NCBI GenBank assembly: GCA_005788935.1
Contig: SYAK01000340.1
Span: forward strand, 1-8,208
Length of the DNA stretch: 8,208 nucleotides
Direction of reading: 5' to 3'
Origin: Pseudomonadota bacterium
GTDB lineage: Bacteria > Myxococcota > UBA9042 > PHBI01
A program made the position numbers and the translations under genes. Under the pieces are notes generated by a model, which searched no databases, had not been told where the DNA came from, and saw only the letters and a list, made by a program, of their open reading frames with translations. Position 1 is the first letter of the stretch; the number at the start of each line of letters is the position of its first letter. This document shows, in pieces, positions 1-5,437 of the stretch.

Positions 1-594
1 CGCGCCGACGCCGATGACGAGGCGCGGCGCCAGCACGGCGATGGTCTCGGCGAGCGCTGCGTCACAGGCAGCCATCAGCGGGCCCCGCTCGGCGGCCGGC
101 AGCTTGTCGGGGGTTCGGTTCAGGCCTGAGGCCTCCATGAAGGCGAGCGGGCACCAGCAGGCGACGAAGGCCGCGTCGAAGAAGCGCTCCGGGTCGCCGA
201 AGGTCGCCCGGAAGAGCCCCCAGAGGCGCATCCCGGAGACCTCCTCGCGGGTACACGCGAGTCCATCCACCGGTCGTGCGGGGTGCTCGACCGCGGGTCG
301 CTCGACCGTCCCCTCGAGCTGCAGCCAGTCCCGCACGATCGGCACCGTCCCGAAGGGCACGCCCGTCTGCGCCATCCCCCACGGGCCTGGGTTCATGCCG
401 ACGAACAGCACGCCGCCTGTCCGCGTCGCATAGCGCTCGAGGTAGGTGTTGCGCAGCTCGCGCGCGTACCGGAGGGGGTTGTAGACGTGGGTGACGGGCG
501 GTCCGAACCTTTGCGCGTCGAGGCGTTCGGACAGCGCGTCATCGATCCGCTGCAGGCGGGACACCCGCGCCGCAAATGCGGGCCGCTTCATCAT
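1..594 (-). CDS. smug1: SMUG1-family uracil-DNA glycosylase, 3' end cut by window edge
   Basis: The 198 visible residues match vertebrate SMUG1, a base-excision-repair enzyme that removes uracil and some oxidised pyrimidines from DNA. The active-site loop at residues 66-83 (GMNPGPWGMAQTGVPFGT) is nearly identical to human SMUG1. N68 corresponds to human catalytic Asn85 and F81 to uracil-stacking Phe98. Further family blocks are VRDWL (87-91), EVSGMRLWGLFR (118-129), CPLAFMEASGLNRTP (148-162) and RLVIGVG (191-197). The C-terminal HPSPRNP-type motif with the catalytic His should lie beyond position 1. One key residue differs: human Asn163, which contacts the uracil ring, aligns with C146 (FVACWCPL against FVHNLCPL). 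The ATG at 592-594 starts 5 bases after the stop of the upstream membrane-protein gene, so the two are probably co-transcribed. A second in-frame ATG follows directly. The family call is firm; full activity is not certain because of C146 and the unseen end. Confidence 0.93.
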   Translation of the reverse strand, partial: MMKRPAFAARVSRLQRIDDALSERLDAQRFGPPVTHVYNPLRYARELRNTYLERYATRTGGVLFVGMNPGPWGMAQTGVPFGTVPIVRDWLQLEGTVERPAVEHPARPVDGLACTREEVSGMRLWGLFRATFGDPERFFDAAFVACWCPLAFMEASGLNRTPDKLPAAERGPLMAACDAALAETIAVLAPRLVIGVGA

Positions 595-599
595 GGCAC

Positions 600-1424
600 T
601 CAAAACGAGGCGTCCTTCGCCTCAGCCTCGACCTCGGCGAGGGCCGCCCGCGCGGCTCGCCCGACCCACCACGTCACGAAGACCGTCGCGGCGATGCCGA
701 GCGCTGTCATCAGGACGTTGAGCGCGCCGACCTCCTTTGGCGGCCCATCGCCGACCCCGCCGAGCTCCCCGAGCAGCGCGCCTGTCCAGGTGTACATGAA
801 TGAAATCGGCAGCATCCCGGTCGCGGTCGCCGCGACGAAGGAGACAGCCGGGATGCGCGTCATGCCGAGGACATAGTTCAGGATGGGGAAGGGCAGGATC
901 GGCGAGAAGCGCATCAGGAACACGAGGCGGGCCCCCTTGGCGTTGATGGCGCGCTCGACCGCCGCGACCTTCGGGCGGGCGAGCAGCGAGGCCCGGAGGC
1001 GGCCGCGGAAGGCGAGGCGCCCGATCGAGAAGGCCGTCAGCGCGGCGATCGCGGCGGCCGGGATAGCGGCCGCGAGCCCGCCAAGCGGTCCCCACGCGAC
1101 GCCCGCCGAGAGCGTCAGGAGCGCCGCTGGAAAGACGAACAGGCTCGCGACGGTGTAGACGCCGAAGTAGAGCGCCACGCCGACCCCGCCGAGCCCGCGC
1201 AGGACCCGCGCCACCTCGATGAGCCACGCCTGCAGCGGCAACAGCGTGTAGGCCGCGAGGACCCCGGCCGCGACCACCACGAGTCCCGCCACGCGCCACC
1301 AGCGCCAGCGGTCTCGCGCAGGCCGGGTCGCGGCGTGGGGCTCGGTGTCGGGGCGATCCTGCACCGTCCTACGGTGCGGGGTACCGGGCCGCGACGCAAG
1401 CGCGCGTGACGCGGAAATTGACAA
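600..1424 (-). CDS. TVP38/TMEM64 family (VTT domain) membrane protein
   Basis: This 274-residue polytopic inner-membrane protein belongs to the TVP38/TMEM64 (DedA-superfamily, VTT domain) group, whose relatives act in lipid scrambling or flux and membrane homeostasis. After a hydrophilic, Arg-rich N-terminus, the first membrane segment is about residues 44-63. The family block VFPAALLTLSAG is at 97-108, followed by WGPLGG at 111-116. The second signature, RFSPILPFPILNYVLG, is at 172-187. Further hydrophobic segments lie near 192-215 and 235-254, and the tail is short and acidic. The longest reading begins at a TTG codon (1422-1424) with no good ribosome site. A GTG at 1362-1364 would give 254 residues and keep every domain, so the exact start is open. 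The gene is followed after 5 bases by the SMUG1-like gene, suggesting one operon, although no functional link is known. The substrate cannot be predicted. Confidence 0.9.
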   Translation of the reverse strand: MSISASRALASRPGTPHRRTVQDRPDTEPHAATRPARDRWRWWRVAGLVVVAAGVLAAYTLLPLQAWLIEVARVLRGLGGVGVALYFGVYTVASLFVFPAALLTLSAGVAWGPLGGLAAAIPAAAIAALTAFSIGRLAFRGRLRASLLARPKVAAVERAINAKGARLVFLMRFSPILPFPILNYVLGMTRIPAVSFVAATATGMLPISFMYTWTGALLGELGGVGDGPPKEVGALNVLMTALGIAATVFVTWWVGRAARAALAEVEAEAKDASF

Positions 1425-1446
1425 GTCCCACGCGGGTCCCTAAGCC
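1418..1446 (+). promoter_or_regulatory. Possible sigma-70-type promoter for the lipoprotein gene
   Basis: A perfect TTGACA hexamer stands at 1418-1423 in otherwise very GC-rich DNA, 72 bases before the lipoprotein ATG. Seventeen bases later is TAAGCC, which matches the TATAAT consensus poorly. The hexamer overlaps the TTG codon that would start the longest reading of the divergent TVP38-like gene. Only the -35 element is convincing. Confidence 0.25.
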
Positions 1447-1469
1447 GGAGCTTCCGGGCGGCCGCCCGG
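1445..1469. repeat. Overlapping inverted repeats in a divergent intergenic region
   Basis: A perfect 16-base palindrome, CCGGGCGGCCGCCCGG, lies at 1454-1469. It can fold as a 6-bp stem with a 4-base loop. A second inverted repeat, CCGGA-gct-TCCGG (1445-1457), shares its right arm with the first, so the two hairpins are mutually exclusive. They sit in the short leader of the lipoprotein gene, 25 bases before its ATG. They could be an operator, an mRNA structure or a terminator stem without a U-tract. The role is inference only. Confidence 0.45.
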
Positions 1470-1494
1470 CACCGTCCAAGACCCGGAGCCGTCC

Positions 1495-1926
1495 ATGTCC
1501 CGCGCCCTGACCGCCGCCGCCCTGGCCCTGGCTCTCGCTGTCCTCCCCGCCTGCGGCGAGGACACGGTCGGTCGCCAGTTGTCGCACCAGGAGAACGCCA
1601 CCGGCCTCCTCGAGGCGAACAAGGGCGACCCCGAGAAGGCCGCGCAGGCGCTTCGGGAATACATCGAGGCCAACCGCGAGGATCTCGCCGTCATTCACGC
1701 CGAGGGCCACAAGCTCGCCGCTCAGCTGACGGCCAAGCCCGCCGAGGCCGAGCTGCTCCTCGCGCCGCACGCCGAGCGCCTCAAGCAGCGCAAGCTCGCG
1801 CTCGACGCGTTCTACAAGGCCAACCCCGACATCGCCGCGCACCCAGCCGTCATCGCGGCCATGAAGGAGCTCCTCGTCGGGCCCGACACCCCGCCGCCTG
1901 CCGCCAAGCCCTCGGGCGGCCACTGA
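1495..1926 (+). CDS. Small helical lipoprotein, function unknown
   Basis: The product has 143 residues and is not recognised as a member of a named family. Residues 1-19 form a lipoprotein signal peptide: a basic N-terminus, an Ala/Leu-rich core, then the lipobox LPAC with the lipidated Cys at position 20. Residue 21 is Gly, with Glu-Asp following. The mature part is charged and Ala/Leu/Lys/Glu-rich, probably nearly all alpha-helical, with stretches such as QALREYIEANREDLAVIHAE (51-70) and HAERLKQRKLALDAFYKANP (92-111). It ends in a Pro/Gly-rich tail (PPPAAKPSGGH). It is likely a periplasm-facing envelope protein. The ATG is supported by a GGAG ribosome site at 1485-1488 with a 6-base spacer. 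The gene ends 7 bases before the stop of the convergent metalloprotease gene. Confidence 0.88.
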   Translation: MSRALTAAALALALAVLPACGEDTVGRQLSHQENATGLLEANKGDPEKAAQALREYIEANREDLAVIHAEGHKLAAQLTAKPAEAELLLAPHAERLKQRKLALDAFYKANPDIAAHPAVIAAMKELLVGPDTPPPAAKPSGGH

Positions 1927-1933
1927 CAGCCAC

Positions 1934-2752
1934 TCAGGCGGCCTGCCGCCCGCGCCGCCGCAGGGCTGTCACCGCGAGCCCAGCCAACCCGCCCGCGAGC
2001 CCAGCCCTCCCGCCAGCCCCGCAGCCCCCGTCGTCGTCGTGGCCGCCGTCGCCCGCGTTCGGATCGACCCACTGCGGCGCGTCGGCGTAGAGGGCACAGA
2101 CACCGTCCGTGTCGTCGTCCGTCAGCGCGCGCCGCGGGGTCTCGGCGTCGTAGCGGGCCTCCATCACCGCGCTGTCGACGGTCGAGTGGTCGAGTCCGTA
2201 GAAGTGTCCGAGTTCATGGACGATCATGGCACGGAAGTCGACCGTCGAGGCCGGCCCCCGCCGGTCATCGTACCAGAACGTGTACATGCCGTCGTTGACC
2301 TCGATGTCCGCGTCGATGATCTGGCCAGTCCGCGAGTCGCTCGCGATCTTCGTGATGGCGAGCCACGAGCTGAGGTTGCCCGAGTCCTGCCACTGGACCT
2401 TCGAGTTCACGAAGACCACGAGGTTGTCGGGCTCGTCCGCGAGCGTCTTCGGCAGCGTCGCGGCGGTCGCCTCCGACGTCCCGCCGAAGGTGAACTCTGG
2501 CACGGTGCCGCACTCGGTCCCGATCCAGGCGTCGTGGGCCGCCTCGACGAGCGGCTGAATGCGCGCCCAATCAGCCTCCCCCGGCGTCGCTGTCGACAGG
2601 CGCCAGGTGTAGGCCGGTCGGCCCTGATACCAGCGCAGCGGTTGTGGATTCTCCGCGTCCTCGGTCGTGTAGAAGGTCCACGCCAGCGCGGCCGCGGGCA
2701 GCGACAGCGCGAGGGCGAGCCCGGAGGCGAGCAGGTGTGGCGCGGGTCTCAT
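1934..2752 (-). CDS. Exported matrixin-like zinc metalloprotease with MYXO-CTERM-type tail
   Basis: The 272-residue product has an export signal at residues 1-24 (cleavage expected after ALA, before WTFYTT). The zinc site HELGHFYGLDH at 179-189 is the full HExxHxxGxxH metzincin motif. The Met-turn is probably M197 in SAVMEARY, as in matrixin (M10) peptidases, and ALTDDDTDGVCALY (209-222) matches the D-D-x-x-G-x-x-x-L-Y ending of that domain. The C-terminus has GGCGAGG (242-248, with C244), a hydrophobic Leu/Ala/Gly stretch and RRRGRQAA, the layout of a MYXO-CTERM sorting signal. The protein is therefore predicted to be exported and held at the cell surface, or released after processing. The ATG at 2750-2752 was chosen because the signal peptide starts there. 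A longer in-frame reading to 2833 would put 27 unlikely residues before it. The substrate is unknown. Confidence 0.92.
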   Translation of the reverse strand: MRPAPHLLASGLALALSLPAAALAWTFYTTEDAENPQPLRWYQGRPAYTWRLSTATPGEADWARIQPLVEAAHDAWIGTECGTVPEFTFGGTSEATAATLPKTLADEPDNLVVFVNSKVQWQDSGNLSSWLAITKIASDSRTGQIIDADIEVNDGMYTFWYDDRRGPASTVDFRAMIVHELGHFYGLDHSTVDSAVMEARYDAETPRRALTDDDTDGVCALYADAPQWVDPNAGDGGHDDDGGCGAGGRAGLAGGLAGLAVTALRRRGRQAA

Positions 2753-2880
2753 GGCCCAAAGGTAGCGGACTGATTGACTGAAGGCCAGCCCGCTGAGGAT
2801 GGGCCGACCCGCATGACGCGGCTTTTGCACCAAGGCCCGCCGCCTGATACGGTCCGCCGACCTCTGGCCCGGGCCACCGC

Positions 2881-4011
2881 GTGCGTTCCAACCTGCTCAA
2901 GCTCCTCGCTGGCCTCGCTGTCGGCGTCTTCTTCGTCTGGCTCTCGGCCCGCGACTGGGACTTCGCGCGCCTCTCCGGGGCCATGACCTTCGAGCGCGGC
3001 CAGCTGCGATTCGGTCTCGCCGCGCCGCTGCCGGACGGTCCCCTCGACGCGGCGACCCTCAACGCGCTGCCGGGCTGGGGCTTCGACGTCCTGTGGCTCT
3101 TCCCGTTCCTCGTCATCCTGACGGCCATCCACGCGCTGCGCGTGCTGCGCTGGAAGCCGCTCATCGACCCCATCGCGCCGCTCCCGGTCGCGACGCACAA
3201 CCGCATCGGCGCGGTCGGCTTCATGGCCATGTTCCTCTTCCCGCTGCGGCTCGGCGAGCTCGTCCGCCCCGTCCTCGTCAAGCGCGCCGCGCGCGGCGTC
3301 CGCACGACCGAGCTGCTCGCGAGCGTCGTCGTCGAGCGTGTCCTCGACGGGCTCGTCGTGTCGCTGTTGCTCGCCCTCCTGCTCGCGGTGGCGCCCGGGG
3401 CGTCGGCGTCGCCCGAGCTCACGGCGGGCGCCACGGTGGCCCTGCTCGTCTTCGTCGGGGCCTCGGTGCTGCTCGGGCTTGCCCGCTGGCAGCGCGACCT
3501 CGCGCGGCGCCTCGTCGAGGTCACCCTCGGCCTCGTCTCTCGCGGCCTCGCCGCCCGCGTCGTGGCCCTCGTCGAGGCTTTCCTGCGCGGCCTCGCCCAG
3601 CTCCCGAGCGCCTCGGTCTTCGCGGGTGTGACCGCGCTGACGCTCGTCTACTGGGCGCTCAACGGCCTCGGCGTGTGGTGCATGATCGCCGCCTTCCACC
3701 TGCCGATCGACCTCGCGGGCGCCTACATGATGATGGCCTGCGTCGTCGTCGGAATGATGATCCCGAACAGCCCCGGCAACGCCGGCACCTTCTGGTACTT
3801 CCTGCTCCTGCCCGTGAGCCTCTACGGCCTCGACACGGCGGGCCCCCAGCTCGCGGCCCTCGGGCTCGTGACGTGGCTCATGCAGCTGTTGCAGCAGTCG
3901 CTCTTCGGCCTCTGGTTCGTCGCGCGCGGTCAGGTCACCTGGGCCCGCGTCCTCGAGGCGACCCACGAGGGCGACCAGCCCGCACCCGTCACGACCGGAG
4001 ATCCCGCATGA
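2881..4011 (+). CDS. Lysylphosphatidylglycerol-synthase-type transmembrane protein (UPF0104-like)
   Basis: This 376-residue polytopic membrane protein resembles the LPG_synthase_TM/AglD2 family, the flippase-like membrane half of MprF. It has no aminoacyl-transferase domain. Membrane segments are visible near 5-22, 69-88, 110-125, 155-171, 183-200, 245-271, 280-294, 303-315 and 325-347. Family signatures are RVLRW (87-91), PLRLGELVRP (121-130), VVVERVLDGL (149-158) and IPNSPGNAGTF (294-304). The GTG at 2881 is the only sensible start: an in-frame stop lies at 2845-2847 and the first membrane segment follows at once. The ribosome site is weak. The stop overlaps the start of the next gene by 4 bases (ATGA), which implies translational coupling with the phosphoesterase. 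A role in lipid or polyprenyl-linked transport is plausible from the family, but the substrate is not visible. Confidence 0.9.
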   Translation: MRSNLLKLLAGLAVGVFFVWLSARDWDFARLSGAMTFERGQLRFGLAAPLPDGPLDAATLNALPGWGFDVLWLFPFLVILTAIHALRVLRWKPLIDPIAPLPVATHNRIGAVGFMAMFLFPLRLGELVRPVLVKRAARGVRTTELLASVVVERVLDGLVVSLLLALLLAVAPGASASPELTAGATVALLVFVGASVLLGLARWQRDLARRLVEVTLGLVSRGLAARVVALVEAFLRGLAQLPSASVFAGVTALTLVYWALNGLGVWCMIAAFHLPIDLAGAYMMMACVVVGMMIPNSPGNAGTFWYFLLLPVSLYGLDTAGPQLAALGLVTWLMQLLQQSLFGLWFVARGQVTWARVLEATHEGDQPAPVTTGDPA

Positions 4012-4880
4012 GGATCGCGCACCTCTCCGACCTCCACGCCCTCGATCTCACAGGGGTCTCGTGGCGCCGCTTCCTGAACAAGCGCCTGACCGGCGGGGTC
4101 AACCTGCTCTTCAAGCGCAGCCACCAGCACCCGATCTGGCTCTTCGACCGCCTCATCGACGCTGTGCGCGAGGCGAACCCCGACCACGTCGTCATCACCG
4201 GCGACGTAAGCAATCTGGCGCTCGAGTCCGAGTTTTCCGCGGTCCGTGCCCGGCTCGAGCGGCTCGGTCCGCCCGACCGGGTCAGCCTTATCCCGGGCAA
4301 CCACGACGTCTACACCCGCGGGGCCGCGCGCGCGCGCCGCTTCGAGCATGCGTTCGCCCCCTGGCTGTGGCCCGAAGGCGCCGACCCCGCCACCGCGCCG
4401 TGGCCGTGGGTCAAGGACATCGGGCCCGACGTGACGCTCGTCGGCTTCTGCTCGGCTGTCCCGCGCGCCCCGTTCTTCTCGTCGGGCCTCGTGTCGGCCG
4501 CCCAGCTCGCGCGCTTCCGCGGGCTCGCCGCCGAGGGGCGCTTCACGGGGCGTCTCGTCATCGCGATGGTCCACCACAACCTGCACACGCGCGGGCTGCG
4601 CAAGGACCTCACGCGCGCGCTGCGCGACCGCGAGACCTTCCTCGCGACCCTCGCCGACGGCGGCGCCCGCGTGGTGCTCCACGGGCACACCCACATGGCC
4701 CACCGCTTCGAGACCCACGGTCTCGACGTCATCGGCTCGGGCTCGAGCACGTGGCTCGCGGTCCACCCCGATCATTGGGCGCGCTTCAACGTCTACCGGA
4801 TCGCGGACGGGCGCCTCGCCGACGTCACCGTCATGCGCCACGAGCCGACCACCGAGCGCTTCGAGCCCTGGGTCCGCTGA
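4008..4880 (+). CDS. Calcineurin-like metallophosphoesterase
   Basis: The 290-residue product carries all the metal-binding blocks of the calcineurin-like phosphoesterase superfamily: SDLH (7-10), GDVSN (65-69), GNHD (97-100), HH (189-190) and GHTH (226-229). It therefore should hydrolyse a phosphoester or phosphoanhydride with a two-metal centre. There is no signal peptide or membrane segment, so it is expected in the cytoplasm. The stretch FLNKRLTGGVNLLFKRSH (22-39) is Lys/Arg-rich and could touch membrane lipid head groups, but that is inference. The ATG overlaps the preceding stop (ATGA) and has GGAG at 3997-4000 with a 7-base spacer, which fixes the start even though the frame stays open far upstream. 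Coupling to a lipid-type membrane protein suggests a lipid-linked phosphate or diphosphate substrate. The sequence alone does not separate LpxH-like, CpdA-like and other subgroups. Confidence 0.92.
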   Translation: MRIAHLSDLHALDLTGVSWRRFLNKRLTGGVNLLFKRSHQHPIWLFDRLIDAVREANPDHVVITGDVSNLALESEFSAVRARLERLGPPDRVSLIPGNHDVYTRGAARARRFEHAFAPWLWPEGADPATAPWPWVKDIGPDVTLVGFCSAVPRAPFFSSGLVSAAQLARFRGLAAEGRFTGRLVIAMVHHNLHTRGLRKDLTRALRDRETFLATLADGGARVVLHGHTHMAHRFETHGLDVIGSGSSTWLAVHPDHWARFNVYRIADGRLADVTVMRHEPTTERFEPWVR

Positions 4881-4910
4881 CGCTTCGCGGTGACGCACGA
4901 GATCAACACG

Positions 4911-4935
4911 AAAAGCCGCCCGACAAGGGGCGGCT
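4911..4935 (-). terminator. Intrinsic terminator for rpsU, possibly bidirectional
   Basis: AGCCGCCC (4914-4921) and GGGCGGCT (4928-4935) form a perfect 8-bp GC-rich stem around a 6-base loop. Read leftward, the stem is followed by a short T-run (complement of the A's at 4911-4914), the classic rho-independent layout for the rpsU transcript, which ends about 45 bases earlier. Read rightward, only CTCTT follows, so it would be a weaker stop for the metallophosphoesterase operon. Confidence 0.8.
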
Positions 4936-4980
4936 CTTCCGCGCGTCCAGGACACCCTGAACGGAGGTCGACAGACCCGA

Positions 4981-5271
4981 TCAGAGGGCGCGGCGCGAAG
5001 CCTTGCGGGCGCGACGCTCGGCCTCGCGCTGCTTGCGCTTCCGCTGCTCGCAGGGCTTCTCGTAGAAGCGGCGCTTCTTGAGCTCCTTGTAGATACCCTC
5101 GTTCGCCATCTTGCGCTTCAGCTGGTTGATCGCGCGGTTGATGTTGTCACCGTCGACGCGCACTTCCATCGGGCGCAGGTCGCCGCCGCGGTCGCTGCGG
5201 AAGCCCTGCGACGGAGGCGTCGGGTAGTTGGCGTGCGGGTTGTGGAACTCGTTCTGGGAGGCGTCGGTCAT
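4981..5271 (-). CDS. rpsU: Ribosomal protein bS21 with N-terminal extension
   Basis: This is the small-subunit ribosomal protein bS21, which sits near the platform and the anti-Shine-Dalgarno end of 16S rRNA and helps initiation. The core is recognisable: INRAINQLKRKMANEGIYKE (45-64), KKRRFYEKPCEQRKRK (65-80) and a strongly basic tail rich in Arg/Lys. The protein has 96 residues, against about 60-70 for typical bS21. The excess is an N-terminal part (1-34) rich in Asn, Pro, Gly and Asp. An alternative start at M35 (5167-5169) would give a normal 62-residue protein. The upstream codons, however, are strongly G/C-ending and no ribosome site precedes M35, so the ATG at 5269-5271 is preferred. 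It has its own promoter and terminator and is apparently monocistronic. Confidence 0.95.
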   Translation of the reverse strand: MTDASQNEFHNPHANYPTPPSQGFRSDRGGDLRPMEVRVDGDNINRAINQLKRKMANEGIYKELKKRRFYEKPCEQRKRKQREAERRARKASRRAL

Positions 5272-5307
5272 CGTCTTCACTCGCCCTTGCCGACCGGCAG
5301 TCGATAC

Positions 5308-5341
5308 GGTGCCGCGGCGGCACCTTGATTTGAGAGGTGCC
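5308..5341 (-). promoter_or_regulatory. rpsU: Inverted-repeat leader/operator of rpsU
   Basis: On the minus strand the order is GGCACC (5336-5341), 11 bases, GGTGCCG (5318-5324), CCG, CGGCACC (5308-5314). The middle arm can pair with either the first or the last copy, so two mutually exclusive hairpins are possible. If transcription starts near 5335 the first copy is not in the mRNA. The outer pair would then be a palindromic operator over the start site and the inner pair a stable 7-bp leader hairpin. The inverted repeats are directly visible; the regulatory role is inferred. Confidence 0.45.
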
Positions 5342-5370
5342 TTGCTAAATGAAGGCGCTGACCCTGTCAA
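5342..5370 (-). promoter_or_regulatory. rpsU: Sigma-70-type promoter of rpsU
   Basis: On the minus strand a perfect TTGACA (5365-5370) is followed after exactly 17 bases by TAGCAA (5342-5347), which shares three bases with TATAAT. This lies in a locally AT-richer island. Transcription would start near 5335, leaving a leader of about 64 bases before the rpsU ATG. Spacing and the perfect -35 make it the best promoter in the window. Confidence 0.6.
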
Positions 5371-5437
5371 CCGGGAAGGGACCGAAAACGGCCCCGAAAA
5401 CTTGCGGCATCGCCCCGCCCCGTGACGTTCTGGCCCC

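Noticed and set aside
2768..2781. Short direct repeat GACTGA-TT-GACTGA between divergent genes
   Set aside because: Two 6-base copies are too short to call a regulator site without comparative data.
2825..2853. TTGCAC-N17-TACGGT as a promoter for the 2881 gene
   Set aside because: Each hexamer matches only about half of the consensus. The spacing is right, but the signal is too weak to list as a feature.
2749..3966. A long leftward open frame, rich in Glu and Arg, opposite the LPG-synthase-type gene
   Set aside because: It has no recognisable domain and is the expected shadow of a hydrophobic GC-rich membrane protein. The plus-strand reading has family signatures and a coupled downstream gene.
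3093..4007. In-frame upstream extension of the metallophosphoesterase
   Set aside because: The extension is Arg/Pro/Ala-rich and overlaps the membrane-protein gene in another frame. The ATG at 4008 has a good ribosome site, and SDLH sits at the usual place near the start.
5382..5401. Direct repeat CCGAAAAC spaced 12 bases apart upstream of the intramembrane protease gene
   Set aside because: Only two copies, with no known matching regulator. It may bind a factor, but nothing in the sequence supports it further.
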